Both the position numbers and the translations under genes were made by a program. A stretch of DNA of 64,000 nt from Acytostelium subglobosum LB1. Lineage: Eukaryota > Evosea > Eumycetozoa > Acytosteliales > Acytosteliaceae. This document shows, piece after piece, positions 1-9,648 of the stretch. The stretch covers positions 508,511-572,510 of the forward strand of contig NW_012236512.1 in NCBI RefSeq assembly GCF_000787575.1, written 5' to 3'. The number at the start of each line of letters is the position of its first letter. Positions within the stretch are counted from its first letter, which is position 1. The notes beneath the pieces were generated by a model that made no database searches, was not told the DNA's origin, and saw nothing but the letters and a program-made list of their open reading frames with translations.

Positions 1-519
1 TCAGCTGACTCGTTTTTCGATCAGCTGACAATACTGAAATTCATCCAACATCGAACTGACATGTCCCTTTTCCCAATCCAACCATCTAGTTGCGAGATAA
101 CCTTCAATCCACATGCACTGGGCTTTGTAAAGAGTATATTCTCCAAGCAGAAGGAGCCATCAGACTACTTTGTCGGACAGATATATAGAATAGGAGGCAG
201 TGCCACGCCCTCGAGCAAGGACAAGAAGAAGGGCGAGCAACCAGAGGTCGTCTGCGAGATTGAAGGCTCGTGGTTGACACAGTTGACCATCGACAACAAG
301 GTCTATTGGGAGCTGAGTATGGTGCCACCAGGTGTTATCTACCACGAGTCACCACTGCCCACCGACTGCAGATACCGTGATGATCTACGTTATCTCAAGG
401 AAGGTAACATCGAGAAGGCCAAGGAGCACAAGTCACTGATCGAGGAGAAGCAAAGAAATGAGGCCAAGATGCGCAAGGAGAGTAAGAAGGATAGGGAGAA
501 GTCTAGCCACAAGAAGTAA
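1..519 (+). CDS. Oxysterol-binding protein (OSBP-related), C-terminal part
   Basis: The frame is open from base 1, so this is the 3' part of a gene that begins outside the window; the ATG at 61 is internal. The visible 172 residues match the end of the OSBP/ORP lipid-transfer domain: a CEITF strand segment, a charged loop, the strand pair GSW...WEL, then the family's C-terminal signature PTDCRYRDDLRYLKEGN followed by a Lys/Glu-rich helix (IEEKQRNEAKMRKE). In the family, this domain carries a sterol or phosphoinositide between apposed membranes, and the C-terminal helix covers the lipid tunnel. The protein ends in a strongly basic Lys/Ser tail. No intron is seen in this part. Identification as an OSBP family member is firm; the subtype cannot be given without the N-terminal half. 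Confidence 0.85.
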   Translation, partial: SADSFFDQLTILKFIQHRTDMSLFPIQPSSCEITFNPHALGFVKSIFSKQKEPSDYFVGQIYRIGGSATPSSKDKKKGEQPEVVCEIEGSWLTQLTIDNKVYWELSMVPPGVIYHESPLPTDCRYRDDLRYLKEGNIEKAKEHKSLIEEKQRNEAKMRKESKKDREKSSHKK

Positions 520-1357
520 TAATAGTATTAGTATTCATAGTTTAGTTAGGATTACTCAATAGGGAGTTGTAGTATCCAACTCCAACTGGAGTAGTCATTC
601 AGCCATATACACTGTCACACACATATATATAATAATATAAATATATCCTGTATTTCCAAACACTTTCCAACCTTTTGTTTACCACTTCTCCGCCCATCAT
701 CAATCAAAGTAACTGATGGTGTGTGTGGTCCATGGAGTGATGTGCCCTGGGGGACGACCCCTTCATTCTCGCTCTCACTCTACAACGACTCTTGGGAAAT
801 CCCAAACAGCACTTGACATCGATGTCATAAAAGTAGTCGTCATCATAGAGATAATTGGTTTTATTATTACCATCCTTGGAGTTTGATGATGATGGCGATC
901 ACCTTCAACCCACCAAAACATAACCCCTTACGACCATTGTGACACGTTTTTGATCAATTCGTTGAAGCCCTGCTTTGAAAAACATCAAGGTTATTTTTAC
1001 CATCTAGATCATGAGATACATCATCAAATTTTATAGGGCCACCGATTCGTTCACCTGTTGTACAATCACACTACATACATACAGGACACCCTTGCTTCGT
1101 TCTTACTTTCTGCAGAAGGTCAAATACCATTCATTCATTCAAACTCGATCACTCAATCAATCAAACAACTTATATATATATAATCTACACATAAGTTTGA
1201 ACGACTTCAGCGTTGTGGGACTCACTCAAACAATCACTCATATACTCACTTCTCCAACATACTCGCGAGTTCATATATATCACTTGTACCATCATTATAG
1301 TTCATCAGCAATAATAGTAGCACTCACAGCCAGTGGTAGTTGATAGATTGTTCAAAG
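520..1357. other. Intergenic region, OSBP to multi-pass protein
   Basis: No convincing gene. The first 150 bases after the stop are an AT-rich 3' region with TATATAA runs. A stretch at about 690-960 is more GC-rich than most spacers here but has no sustained reading frame or RNA-gene signature that I could recognise. The 3' part (1080-1357) is rich in CTCACT and ATTCATTC tetramers and serves as the 5' region of the next gene. Confidence 0.5.
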
Positions 1358-4300
1358 ATGGATAGTGGATCACCACTTATCCTATTCCTCATCATCAAGT
1401 TGTTGGAATTGATTGGATATACATTCTCAATCATATGTCTTCCAATAACATTATATTGTAAATTAGTATTGGTAAGTAAACAATCATCCATGGCCTTTGA
1501 ATCATCAATTCAATGGTCGCGCCAACTTCCGTCAAACTTCCGCGACGGAAACACGGAAACTCGTAGTCACACATGCACTCACACTCATACAAACTCAACT
1601 CAATCAACACGAATGAATAGTTAATCGTTGCCCAAGAATCTAGCATCAAGGAATCTAAAGGCTTTCACTTGTTTATTGCATTGCCGCGATTGTTATTGGT
1701 GTTGCCATTCTTCCCATGGTCATTCTTGGCATTGTCTGGCCTTTATGGATGGTTGATCAGCCTGGCCATCAAGGACGGACGACTGTTCATCCCGTTCGTC
1801 ATTGGCCTGGGCGCATTGGCCGTCAACATCATTGGTTTCATCTTCACCTGCTACAAGTTCCCCTCGGTCAAGCCCAAGTTTGGCGCATACTTCAAACAGG
1901 TTCTGGAGGCGCTGGCCGACCTGTTCGCATTCATCGCCTTTGTCTTGTCGCTGGCAACATTCATCCGCGTACCCTTCATGATATACACAGTGTTTAGCGC
2001 ACCCTATGAAGGACCCACCCGCAAGAAGAAGACTGTGCGCAAGCAGCTGTACACACACATGGCCCTCATACTGCCCGACCTGCTGTGTCTGCCGCTGCTC
2101 CTCATCGAGATGCTCTTCTTCTGGCGCTTCAAGTCGCTGCGCACACATGCACACAACAAGTCAGTGGTGTTCTCATTCCAACTGCGCTTCCTCATCGTGC
2201 TGGAGTTCTTCAAGCTGTTCTGGGACTTCTTTGTCATTATGTGCTCGATACTGTTACTGCTCGTGCCTTATCGCATCCCCATCGCGTTCCGCAAGGCACG
2301 CGCTTCCAAGACCATGGACGACGCCATGCTCAAGATCATGAAACAGGTGCTGTGGGCGCTGCTCGACCTGCTGGTCATACTCCTGTACGTGCTGTTCATT
2401 GTCAGCACTCTGTATCGCATCTACATCTCGATCAAGAAGATCAAGGGCCAGACAAGAGCAAGCGATCGCCGCTGGAAGGTGTTTGAACAGATTGGCCTGG
2501 TGTTCCTGGACCTCTTCATGCTGTTCTGCTCGCTGTTCATCGTGATCACGGTATACCGCATACCCATCACTTATAGGAAGCTGCGTCTGGACAACGCCAA
2601 CAACTTCCAGATCACAATCATCAAGCAGTGGCTCAAGCTGATGCGCGACATCCCCTTCATCGTCATGGGCATGTTTGTGACGCTGCTCGTATGGCGTGCC
2701 TTCTTCATGTGGCGTGATATTGGCGCAGAGCGACGCCACTCACGCAAGCGACTGATGGCCGCCAAGCACTTTGGCATGTTGTTTGTCGACATCCTCGACC
2801 TGCCATTCGTGCTGTGCTCGCTGGTCATCCTAGTTACAGTGTGGCGCTCATACTTCTTCATCGTGGAGTTCCCCACTGGTGTGAGCCGATGGAGACAGCG
2901 CGCATATGTTATGAAGACATTCCTCAAGCTGATCATGGATATCCCCACCGCAATTGGCTTCCTCATACTCATGGCCACAGTCTACAGAGCGCGCGATACA
3001 ATCCGCATGCTCAAGACTGCACGCATATTCACAGCAGAGCGACCGACCAGCAAGAGCAGCAGCAGTGGTGCCGAGCTCGAGATATCTGCACCATCATCCA
3101 CCAACTCATCGGTCCAATCGATGGAGATGGGCGACCCCGAGGACAACCCAGCGCCCACCACCACGCTGGCAACCGCCGCGCTCAGCTGTCACCTCATCAT
3201 TGGCAAGCAGTTCTTCCTACTTATCGTCGACATCCCATTCCCATTGTTGATGCTGTTGACCCTGTGGCGTCTGCCCATTGTCATCCGTCGCATGGGTGAG
3301 CTGGATGACCCCGACCGCAAGTACGCCCAGCGTCGTCTACTCATCCTGCGCTACCTGCTCTTTGTTCTGCTCGATCTGCTTTGTCTCATCCCTGTTCTCT
3401 TCATCCTGCTGACGATGTGGCGCATTCCATCATTCATCAAGATGGTCAAGGAGTACAAGAGAGGTGATAATGAGCATCGCGACATTGCCAAGCTATTCCA
3501 AAAGACCCTGATGGACCTACCATTCGTCCTGCTTGGTATCATGACACTCATATTCCCATGGCGTGGCGTCAACCTCATCAAGGCAGTTTACCGCGAGTCC
3601 AAGTCCGACTACGAAGCACGTATGCTCGCACTCCAATACTTTGCCGTCCTCTTCATCGATATGCTCTGTTTCCTTTGCAGTAAGTACAAGAACCATTCCA
3701 TTCAGTCACTCAATCAATCATCACTCACATACTACTCTAGTGATATTCATATGCCTTGGACCTTGGAGAATACGCACTGCGATCAAGTTGTACAGGGAGG
3801 AGTTGGAGCCACAGAGCACAAACAGATGGAAGCATACCTATGCATTCTGCATCGCATGTCTATGTGGCGTGGCACTCATCCTCATTGATGTGTTGGCAGT
3901 CATTCAGACATTCTTCATTACATTGCTGGCATGGCGAGTTCCAATCACTATCTCAGCGATCAAGAAGGGCAAGAAGGAGCAGGATGAGAAGCAGAAGCCA
4001 TTCGGTACCGCCGAGCTCTACGCCTATATCTCATTCTACTTCTTGGAGACATTGCGCGATATCCCTCACCTAGTCTTTGCCCCACTCAAGCTCGTTGGTC
4101 TAGTATTCCTACCCTTGCACTACTACCTCTCCAAGCGTACACAGTCTCCAACCAACTCATTCCTCAACATACCATTGAAGTGGTTACACGGTAAGTAGTG
4201 AGGTTGATGTGAACACCGTGGCCCTGGTCCTAACACGCCTCACTCACAACAAACAGAGCTCTCTGTTCAATGTATGACATACCTCGAGTTTGACAAGTTC

Positions 4301-6308
4301 GCCACGATCAACATCATTGGCGCAGTGATCAGTGTACCAAACGAGCTTGGCTTTGCTCTTGTCGGCATCAATGCCATCTACATGTTCATCGTTACACTTG
4401 GCTCACCACTCTGGAACAAGAAGCGCATTGGTAAGTAGACACTGTCGCTGCGTCCCACACACGCTCACATACTCACTCCTTCATTCACAGAGTTCAATTG
4501 GGAGCAACTTGGACAGGCACAAGGACCAATGGTCATACCCGAGTACATTATTGTGATTCTTCAGACTCTGCTCTTCCCCGTCTTCTTGGCAATGCAGCTC
4601 ATTCTGTTGATACTCCCATTGTTGGTGGCGCTGGGCGCCTATCAAAACCCACGACAATCATTCGTAGACTACTGGCACAGCCTCTTCACCGACCGTCAAT
4701 GGTGGCGCGACACTGTTGGCGAGTTCTCAGCTGGAATCTGGGTCGCACAGGGCGTCTGGGTGCTGGTGATGCTCGTGTGTTGGAACGTGACGGTGCTGGT
4801 GTCTCGCAAACACTTCCCCCTGTTCTCACCATGGCGCGCATACTACTGGCTTGTCAAGAAGGTGTTTGTCGGACGCGTCTGGGGCTTGTACAAACAGTTG
4901 CTGGCCAGTCTGACATACGTGTGCTTCCGTCTGCGTCGTGCATGCTTCGTTGGCGAGATCCTCATGTTCCCACTGTTCCTCATTTGGACCTGCTGGCCAC
5001 TGATCATCCCCATTGTCACCAAGATCTACTACCTCTTCATCCCCTTTGGTCTGCTCACACTGTTCCTCGTAGTGATGAGCTATCGCATTATCAAGGAGTC
5101 TTGGGGCGAGCCCATCCCTGTGGACGCCACACCCAAGGTGGTCTTGACAGGCGTGTTTGTGGACATTCTCGAGACGGGCGGCATCGTCTTCACATTCGAG
5201 GGTGTCAAGGACCCCCTGTTCGCGATCAGAGATGCACGTCTATCATTCGTTGGCGATGAGATCTGGAAGTGTATCGAGAGTGCCATTGGCAAGACCAAGT
5301 TGCGCGCAGCACTCATGCTCACCAGCTACCCAATCTCCCTGTGTCCACAGTTCCTAGACATTAGCCTAGTAAATGCAGCCACCTCCAACATCACATTCAA
5401 GCTCAACATAGGTCTACAAGGCTCTGGTCTACTCATCAAGAAGAAGATCCTCATCCGTACCATCGAGAACATTATGAAACATGTAAGTTTGTCCAAGGCT
5501 CGCCTTGCTGGCTCCATCATTCACTCACTCATTCCATCATTCATTCAATCAATCACAGGGCAACCCTACCTTTGACTTTGTTATCGAGTATGGCAAGACT
5601 GACTTTGGCTGGAAGAAGCATGGTATATTGTGTCAGTATAACACTAGTCTGTCAATCATCTTGGAGGCTGGACTTGATCAGAGCGCAGCCAATCATGCCA
5701 TTCCAGTACCCCAAATGGAGATAAGCGTGATACCCAATCATTCACCGCCACCAATTGCTCCACCTCTGCCATCTGCACTAAAGAACCCTACAAGAGTCCA
5801 ACGCACGACATCCACTGCACCACCAGTTCAACTGAACGAATCGATGGATCCTGATCTAAGACTGGCCATCGAGTTGAGTTTGGCTGAGGAGCAAAGCAGA
5901 CAACAACAACAGAACAACAACGACAATTCCAATCAGACACTCGACGAGAGTGATGACAAGGTATTCTTTAAGAACCTCAAAGACAGCATACAACGTGAAC
6001 ATGTAAATAGCCACAGTCGAAGTAATAGCAATAGTAGTAGTAGCAGCAGCGACGGTAACAAGCACGTCAAGTTCGAAGAGGAAGAAGAAGTCGACGACGA
6101 CGACATCAAGAATATTATTACGACAGAGCAATCAACTTCATCATTGAACATTAACGATGAAGATCAACAACAACAACAATCAACAGTGTCTGATGACATC
6201 ATCGAGGCTGAGCCATTGCCAACTCAAACACACAATATCGAAGAGCCAGTCAACCTAGCCAATGACAATGACGACTTGAGCAGCAATAGCAGTAGCAGTA
6301 GCAGGTAG
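1358..6308 (+). CDS. Large multi-pass membrane protein with tandem hydrophobic modules and a C-terminal UIM
   Basis: Six exons: 1358-1471, 1651-3679, 3741-4190, 4257-4430, 4491-5482, 5559-6308. Phases agree throughout and give 1502 residues. The acceptor at 1650 is the only one that keeps the frame. The N-terminal two thirds consist of about twelve copies of a 40-60 residue unit: a hydrophobic segment with an acidic start (D-I/L), then a T-V/L/M-x-WR/YR-x-P-I signature and a basic linker. Examples are ITVYRIPITYRK, LTLWRLPIVIRR, LTMWRIPSFIKM and LLAWRVPITISA. A Ser/Glu-rich insert lies near residues 505-540. Exon 5 codes further hydrophobic segments, then a less hydrophobic domain. The C-terminal tail has a ubiquitin-interacting motif (DPDLRLAIELSLAEEQ, near residue 1362), polar homopolymers and acidic runs. 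I do not recognise the family; membrane location is inferred from hydropathy. Confidence 0.8.
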
Positions 6309-6373
6309 ATAGACAATAAATAGACCGTCTTCCATATCAACAACAAGCAAGAAATTAAGCAAGCAATAGTTTA

Positions 6374-7324
6374 TTACAACACAGCAAGAAGTACAAGGAA
6401 CAATGAAGAGACAATCAATCCGGTGAAGATAGATTGAGTTGAGGCAGTGTTACATTTGACGAATGCGTTGACATTGGAACCGAGACATGTGCCACATGTT
6501 GAGTTGGCGTATTGGTAGGTACCAGACTGGCATGTAGAGTCAGGATACATTGTAATGGAGTAGGGTGTGTCGGATAATGGTTGGTACTCCAGTATTCCAT
6601 AGCCAAGTACATCACCGGCACCATTGCCACAGATACGACTGAACTCCACACATTGGCCAGTTTGGTACGATCGGCATTGGCTGGCACCAGTACAGGTCTG
6701 ATCACAGTATCCACAGACATTGACGGTCGTGGGGTGGGATGGTCCAGTTGAGGACGATGAAGAGGATGATGATAATGAGGATGAGGTGGTCTGGCCAGAG
6801 GAGGATACAGTGTGGATTGAAGATGTAGTTTGGGATGTAGATGTGGTAACGGACACTACTCCAGAGGATGGCGAACTTGATTCGGAGGAGGTAGTCACGA
6901 CTCCCGAGGACGATGGAGTCAGAGTGGAGCACAGGTCAATGTTGACAGAGATGGAGCAACTATCAAATGCGTTGTTGCACTCTATGTACATGGAGGGGTA
7001 GGTTCCATAATAAAGGTCAAAGTTTGTCGAGGGGACAATGATGGTGCCATCACTATTTTGATATTGTGATACAAATGTTTTGAAGGCAGCATTTCCATCG
7101 GCACAGGTGTCCAGGGTGATGGTACCTATGTCATAGTTGTAACTGTCCGAGTTGGCTGTAGATAGGACACCATTGACAGTGAAAGTACCAGGACCAGCAC
7201 CAGGAAAACAGAAGATCTCATACTCATCTGATGGAATAGTAACTATCTGATTATAAGAATAACATTCTGAATGAACAGTTAATGTAAATAATGATAAAAT
7301 TAATAATGTGATAATAGATTTCAT
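6374..7324 (-). CDS. Secreted Ser-rich protein, probably GPI-anchored
   Basis: Single exon, 316 residues. Residues 1-19 form a clear signal peptide (MKSIITLLILSLFTLTVHS). A cysteine-bearing N-terminal domain (to about residue 135) is followed by a Ser/Thr linker of about 65 residues, then a second Cys-rich module (CGYCDQTC...CRSY...CGTC) and a hydrophobic C-terminus (SIFTGLIVSSLFLVLLAVL) typical of a GPI-anchor signal. This layout suggests a cell-surface or extracellular-matrix protein. No named family was recognised. The 3' end lies 65 bases from the end of the convergent membrane-protein gene. Confidence 0.8.
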   Translation of the reverse strand: MKSIITLLILSLFTLTVHSECYSYNQIVTIPSDEYEIFCFPGAGPGTFTVNGVLSTANSDSYNYDIGTITLDTCADGNAAFKTFVSQYQNSDGTIIVPSTNFDLYYGTYPSMYIECNNAFDSCSISVNIDLCSTLTPSSSGVVTTSSESSSPSSGVVSVTTSTSQTTSSIHTVSSSGQTTSSSLSSSSSSSSTGPSHPTTVNVCGYCDQTCTGASQCRSYQTGQCVEFSRICGNGAGDVLGYGILEYQPLSDTPYSITMYPDSTCQSGTYQYANSTCGTCLGSNVNAFVKCNTASTQSIFTGLIVSSLFLVLLAVL

Positions 7325-7742
7325 TATTTGTTTGGTTTTTGTTGTTGGTTATTTATTTATATATTATCTCTTTTTTGATTAAGTTAGAACTAGTATAATA
7401 TTGAGTAGATGATGCTAGTAGGTAACACTAGTCTTGAGAAGCCCTCATTCCGAATCAATAGTACTAGATAGAGAGAGAAGGTTTAAATTTTAAAGCCTTC
7501 GTAGTATCTATCTATTTTTGTAATAAAATGAGGGAAGGTAATTTCCTCTCGCGCCAAACTAGTGTGTAAACTCAAAACGATCAGTTGCCCCCTTTTGGAC
7601 TTTTGTTTTGATCAAAAAAATCAATGATTGGGAAGATCTCATTGGACGTGATTGGAAAATGATCATTTTGATTGGAAAACAACCAATTTATTAATAGTCC
7701 AAACTTTTGGAAGGCCCTGCGATGTGCCCATCAGTAAAAGCC
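7325..7742. other. Spacer between two secreted-protein genes
   Basis: AT-rich. It lies upstream of the 6374-7324 gene and downstream of the 7743-9047 gene, both on the minus strand. Its most striking content is a nested imperfect inverted repeat at 7424-7565, listed separately. No open frame of note. Confidence 0.6.
7424..7565. repeat. Imperfect foldback element (nested inverted repeats)
   Basis: Complementary blocks are nested symmetrically: AACACTAGT (7424-7432) with ACTAGTGT (7558-7565); CCCTCATT (7442-7449) with AATGAGGG (7527-7534); AGATAG (7465-7470) with CTATCT (7508-7513); and GAAGGTTTAAA (7477-7487) with TTTAAAGCCTTC (7489-7500, one bulged G). The centre is near 7488. It could be a MITE-like foldback element or a long hairpin transcript. 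No target-site duplication could be assigned with confidence. Confidence 0.5.
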
Positions 7743-9047
7743 TTAGTATTGAACGAGCACTGCAAAAATGATTGTCATGATCAATGTACCATATTGGATA
7801 GTTGTAGTTGAACTATCTGAGGGTGATGGTTTGCCCGATGTGGTTGTTGTTGATGTCACAGAAGTTGTCGTACTTTGTCTCGTTGTGGTGCCGCTTGTAG
7901 TAGATGTACTTGAACTTGAGGTGGAAGTTGTGGTCGTGGTGGAAGTTGAGGGCGGGGCAGTAGTCGTAGTCGTAGTGTTCGATGATGTGGTAGTAGGGAT
8001 AGGTGGAACATAGCATGGATTGGACAATATACCCCATTCGGCTGGATCGCCACATGATGCTAAACAGCTTCCTTCAACACGGTTGTCAACATCTGGACAT
8101 TGTCGATCATTGATACATTGGTAGAACTCCATCATCTTTGATTGAACAGATTTGTTCATTAAAAGGAATGAATGACATGTACCATTCGATACACTATCTT
8201 GATTCGTATCACCATTACACATGCAAACAGCATACCTCACATTAGCACAATCCTCATTAGAATTACAAGGCATCGAGTTGATAACATCCTTACTCTTACA
8301 CTTGCCAGACATACACTATATGTATGATTGATTGATTCATGTTAGTATCATTATGTTGATTGAATGAGTAAAATACATACGACAGGATTGTAGGATGTAT
8401 CACAGTCGGTCTCAACTGTGCAGTTTCCATTGATTCCAACAGTGTAGTATCCAACACATAGATTGTTGATACAACTTGATTGATAGGGACAATCACCTTT
8501 GACCTCACATGATTGTCCAATTTGACCAGGTTGATTGCATAGTCCACTGCTATTACATCTCTCACTCCATTTACAACCAGTATCATTTCCACATCTTGGA
8601 TACTCAACATTGGCACATTTTCCATCAACACATTGAAGTCCGCCCGAACATTGTATATCCTTGGCACATAGCTCCGAGTATCCTAATATGTTTGATACTG
8701 AGTTAGATGGATTGAATGGGCCTTTGAAGGATAGACTAACTGACTGACTTACCAAGGTATGCTTGAGCCTCACATATGTTATTCTCGTTGCATGTTAGGC
8801 CATTTTGACAGAGTTGGACAAGGGAACAGTTACCTCCCAATGTTGGAATTGGAAGACATGTACCATAGAGACTACCGAAGTCACTTGGAGGTCCACCGCA
8901 TGTTGTTCCTTCTTGACATATATCAACTTCATATTCACATTCTTCATTCAATTTCTTACAAACAGTACATGTGTATACAGTGTCGGCATTAGTAACCAAC
9001 ACCAACAACAACAACATGGATATAATTATAAATAGATATTTGTACAT
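7743..9047 (-). CDS. Cys-rich secreted protein with Thr-rich stalk, probably GPI-anchored
   Basis: Three exons on the minus strand: 9047-8753, 8682-8381, 8315-7743, giving 389 residues. Both introns have GT-AG ends and the frame continues through cysteine-dense sequence (...QAYLG / YSELC..., and ...NPV / VCMSGKC...). A signal peptide covers about residues 1-21. The body is a chain of short cysteine modules of the type C-x5-C...C-x5-GLxC-x4-xC, as in the Dickkopf N-terminal or Paramecium-surface-antigen-like repeats that dictyostelid secreted proteins often carry. A stalk of about 70 residues is almost pure Thr/Ser, and the C-terminus is hydrophobic, fitting a GPI signal. Role unknown; surface or matrix display is inferred. 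Confidence 0.8.
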
Positions 9048-9648
9048 GATAATATTATGTTTATATTATTAGTTTGATTGATACTTTAGTAACTTTTAAC
9101 ATTCATTCTTTGTTGTCATTGTTCCAGTACTGTATTTATAGTGATTGTTCCATTGATGGGAATCAAATAAATGACGTTTCGACACACGTGACCGACAAAC
9201 CAATCTCGGTAATCAATCAATTCTTTGACAATCTGAATGTCATCCTTCGTCGAAAATCCAAGTTGGTCTCATTATTACCTTGAGACAAGCTGTCACATCA
9301 TTGAATATCAATCATCTTTATGCAGTGTTATTGTAATACATCTTCCTAGAACATTGTTGTTGTTGTTGGAATACTTAGTCTAGTCATTCATTCATTCATT
9401 GCTATACATCTTCATCTTCACTCGTATCTGTATCAATTGAGTTGAGAATGAAGACTAGCGGTCTGTTTTTTTTTTTGTAGAGTTGTGTTTTGGAGTTGGA
9501 TCTGTATCTGTGGGGGTGTTTTGGGATTGGGGGTTCAAAGACACACACTCAGGCGCACTCTCACATGGTTGTTTGCAGTCGACTGACAAATAGACAGAAG
9601 TGCACCAATCTAGTTCAGTATTAGAGAGGACTAAATATATCTTTAGAG
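9048..9648. other. Divergent intergenic region
   Basis: Separates the minus-strand Cys-rich gene from the plus-strand PIP kinase gene and so should hold both promoters. There is a T10 tract near 9467 and tetramer runs (CATTCATTCATTC). A short plus-strand frame ending at 9283 reads without low complexity over its last 45 residues but has no recognisable homology or support. Confidence 0.5.

Noticed and set aside
1011-1343. Open frame upstream of the multi-pass protein gene
   Set aside because: Built of CTCACT/CATTCATTC/TCAATCAATC repeats, overlaps the 5' region of the real gene, and has no protein-like pattern.
1720-2739. Long open frames on the minus strand opposite the membrane-protein gene
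   Set aside because: Shadows of a GC-biased coding strand; Cys/His/Gln-rich with no hydrophobic or domain pattern.
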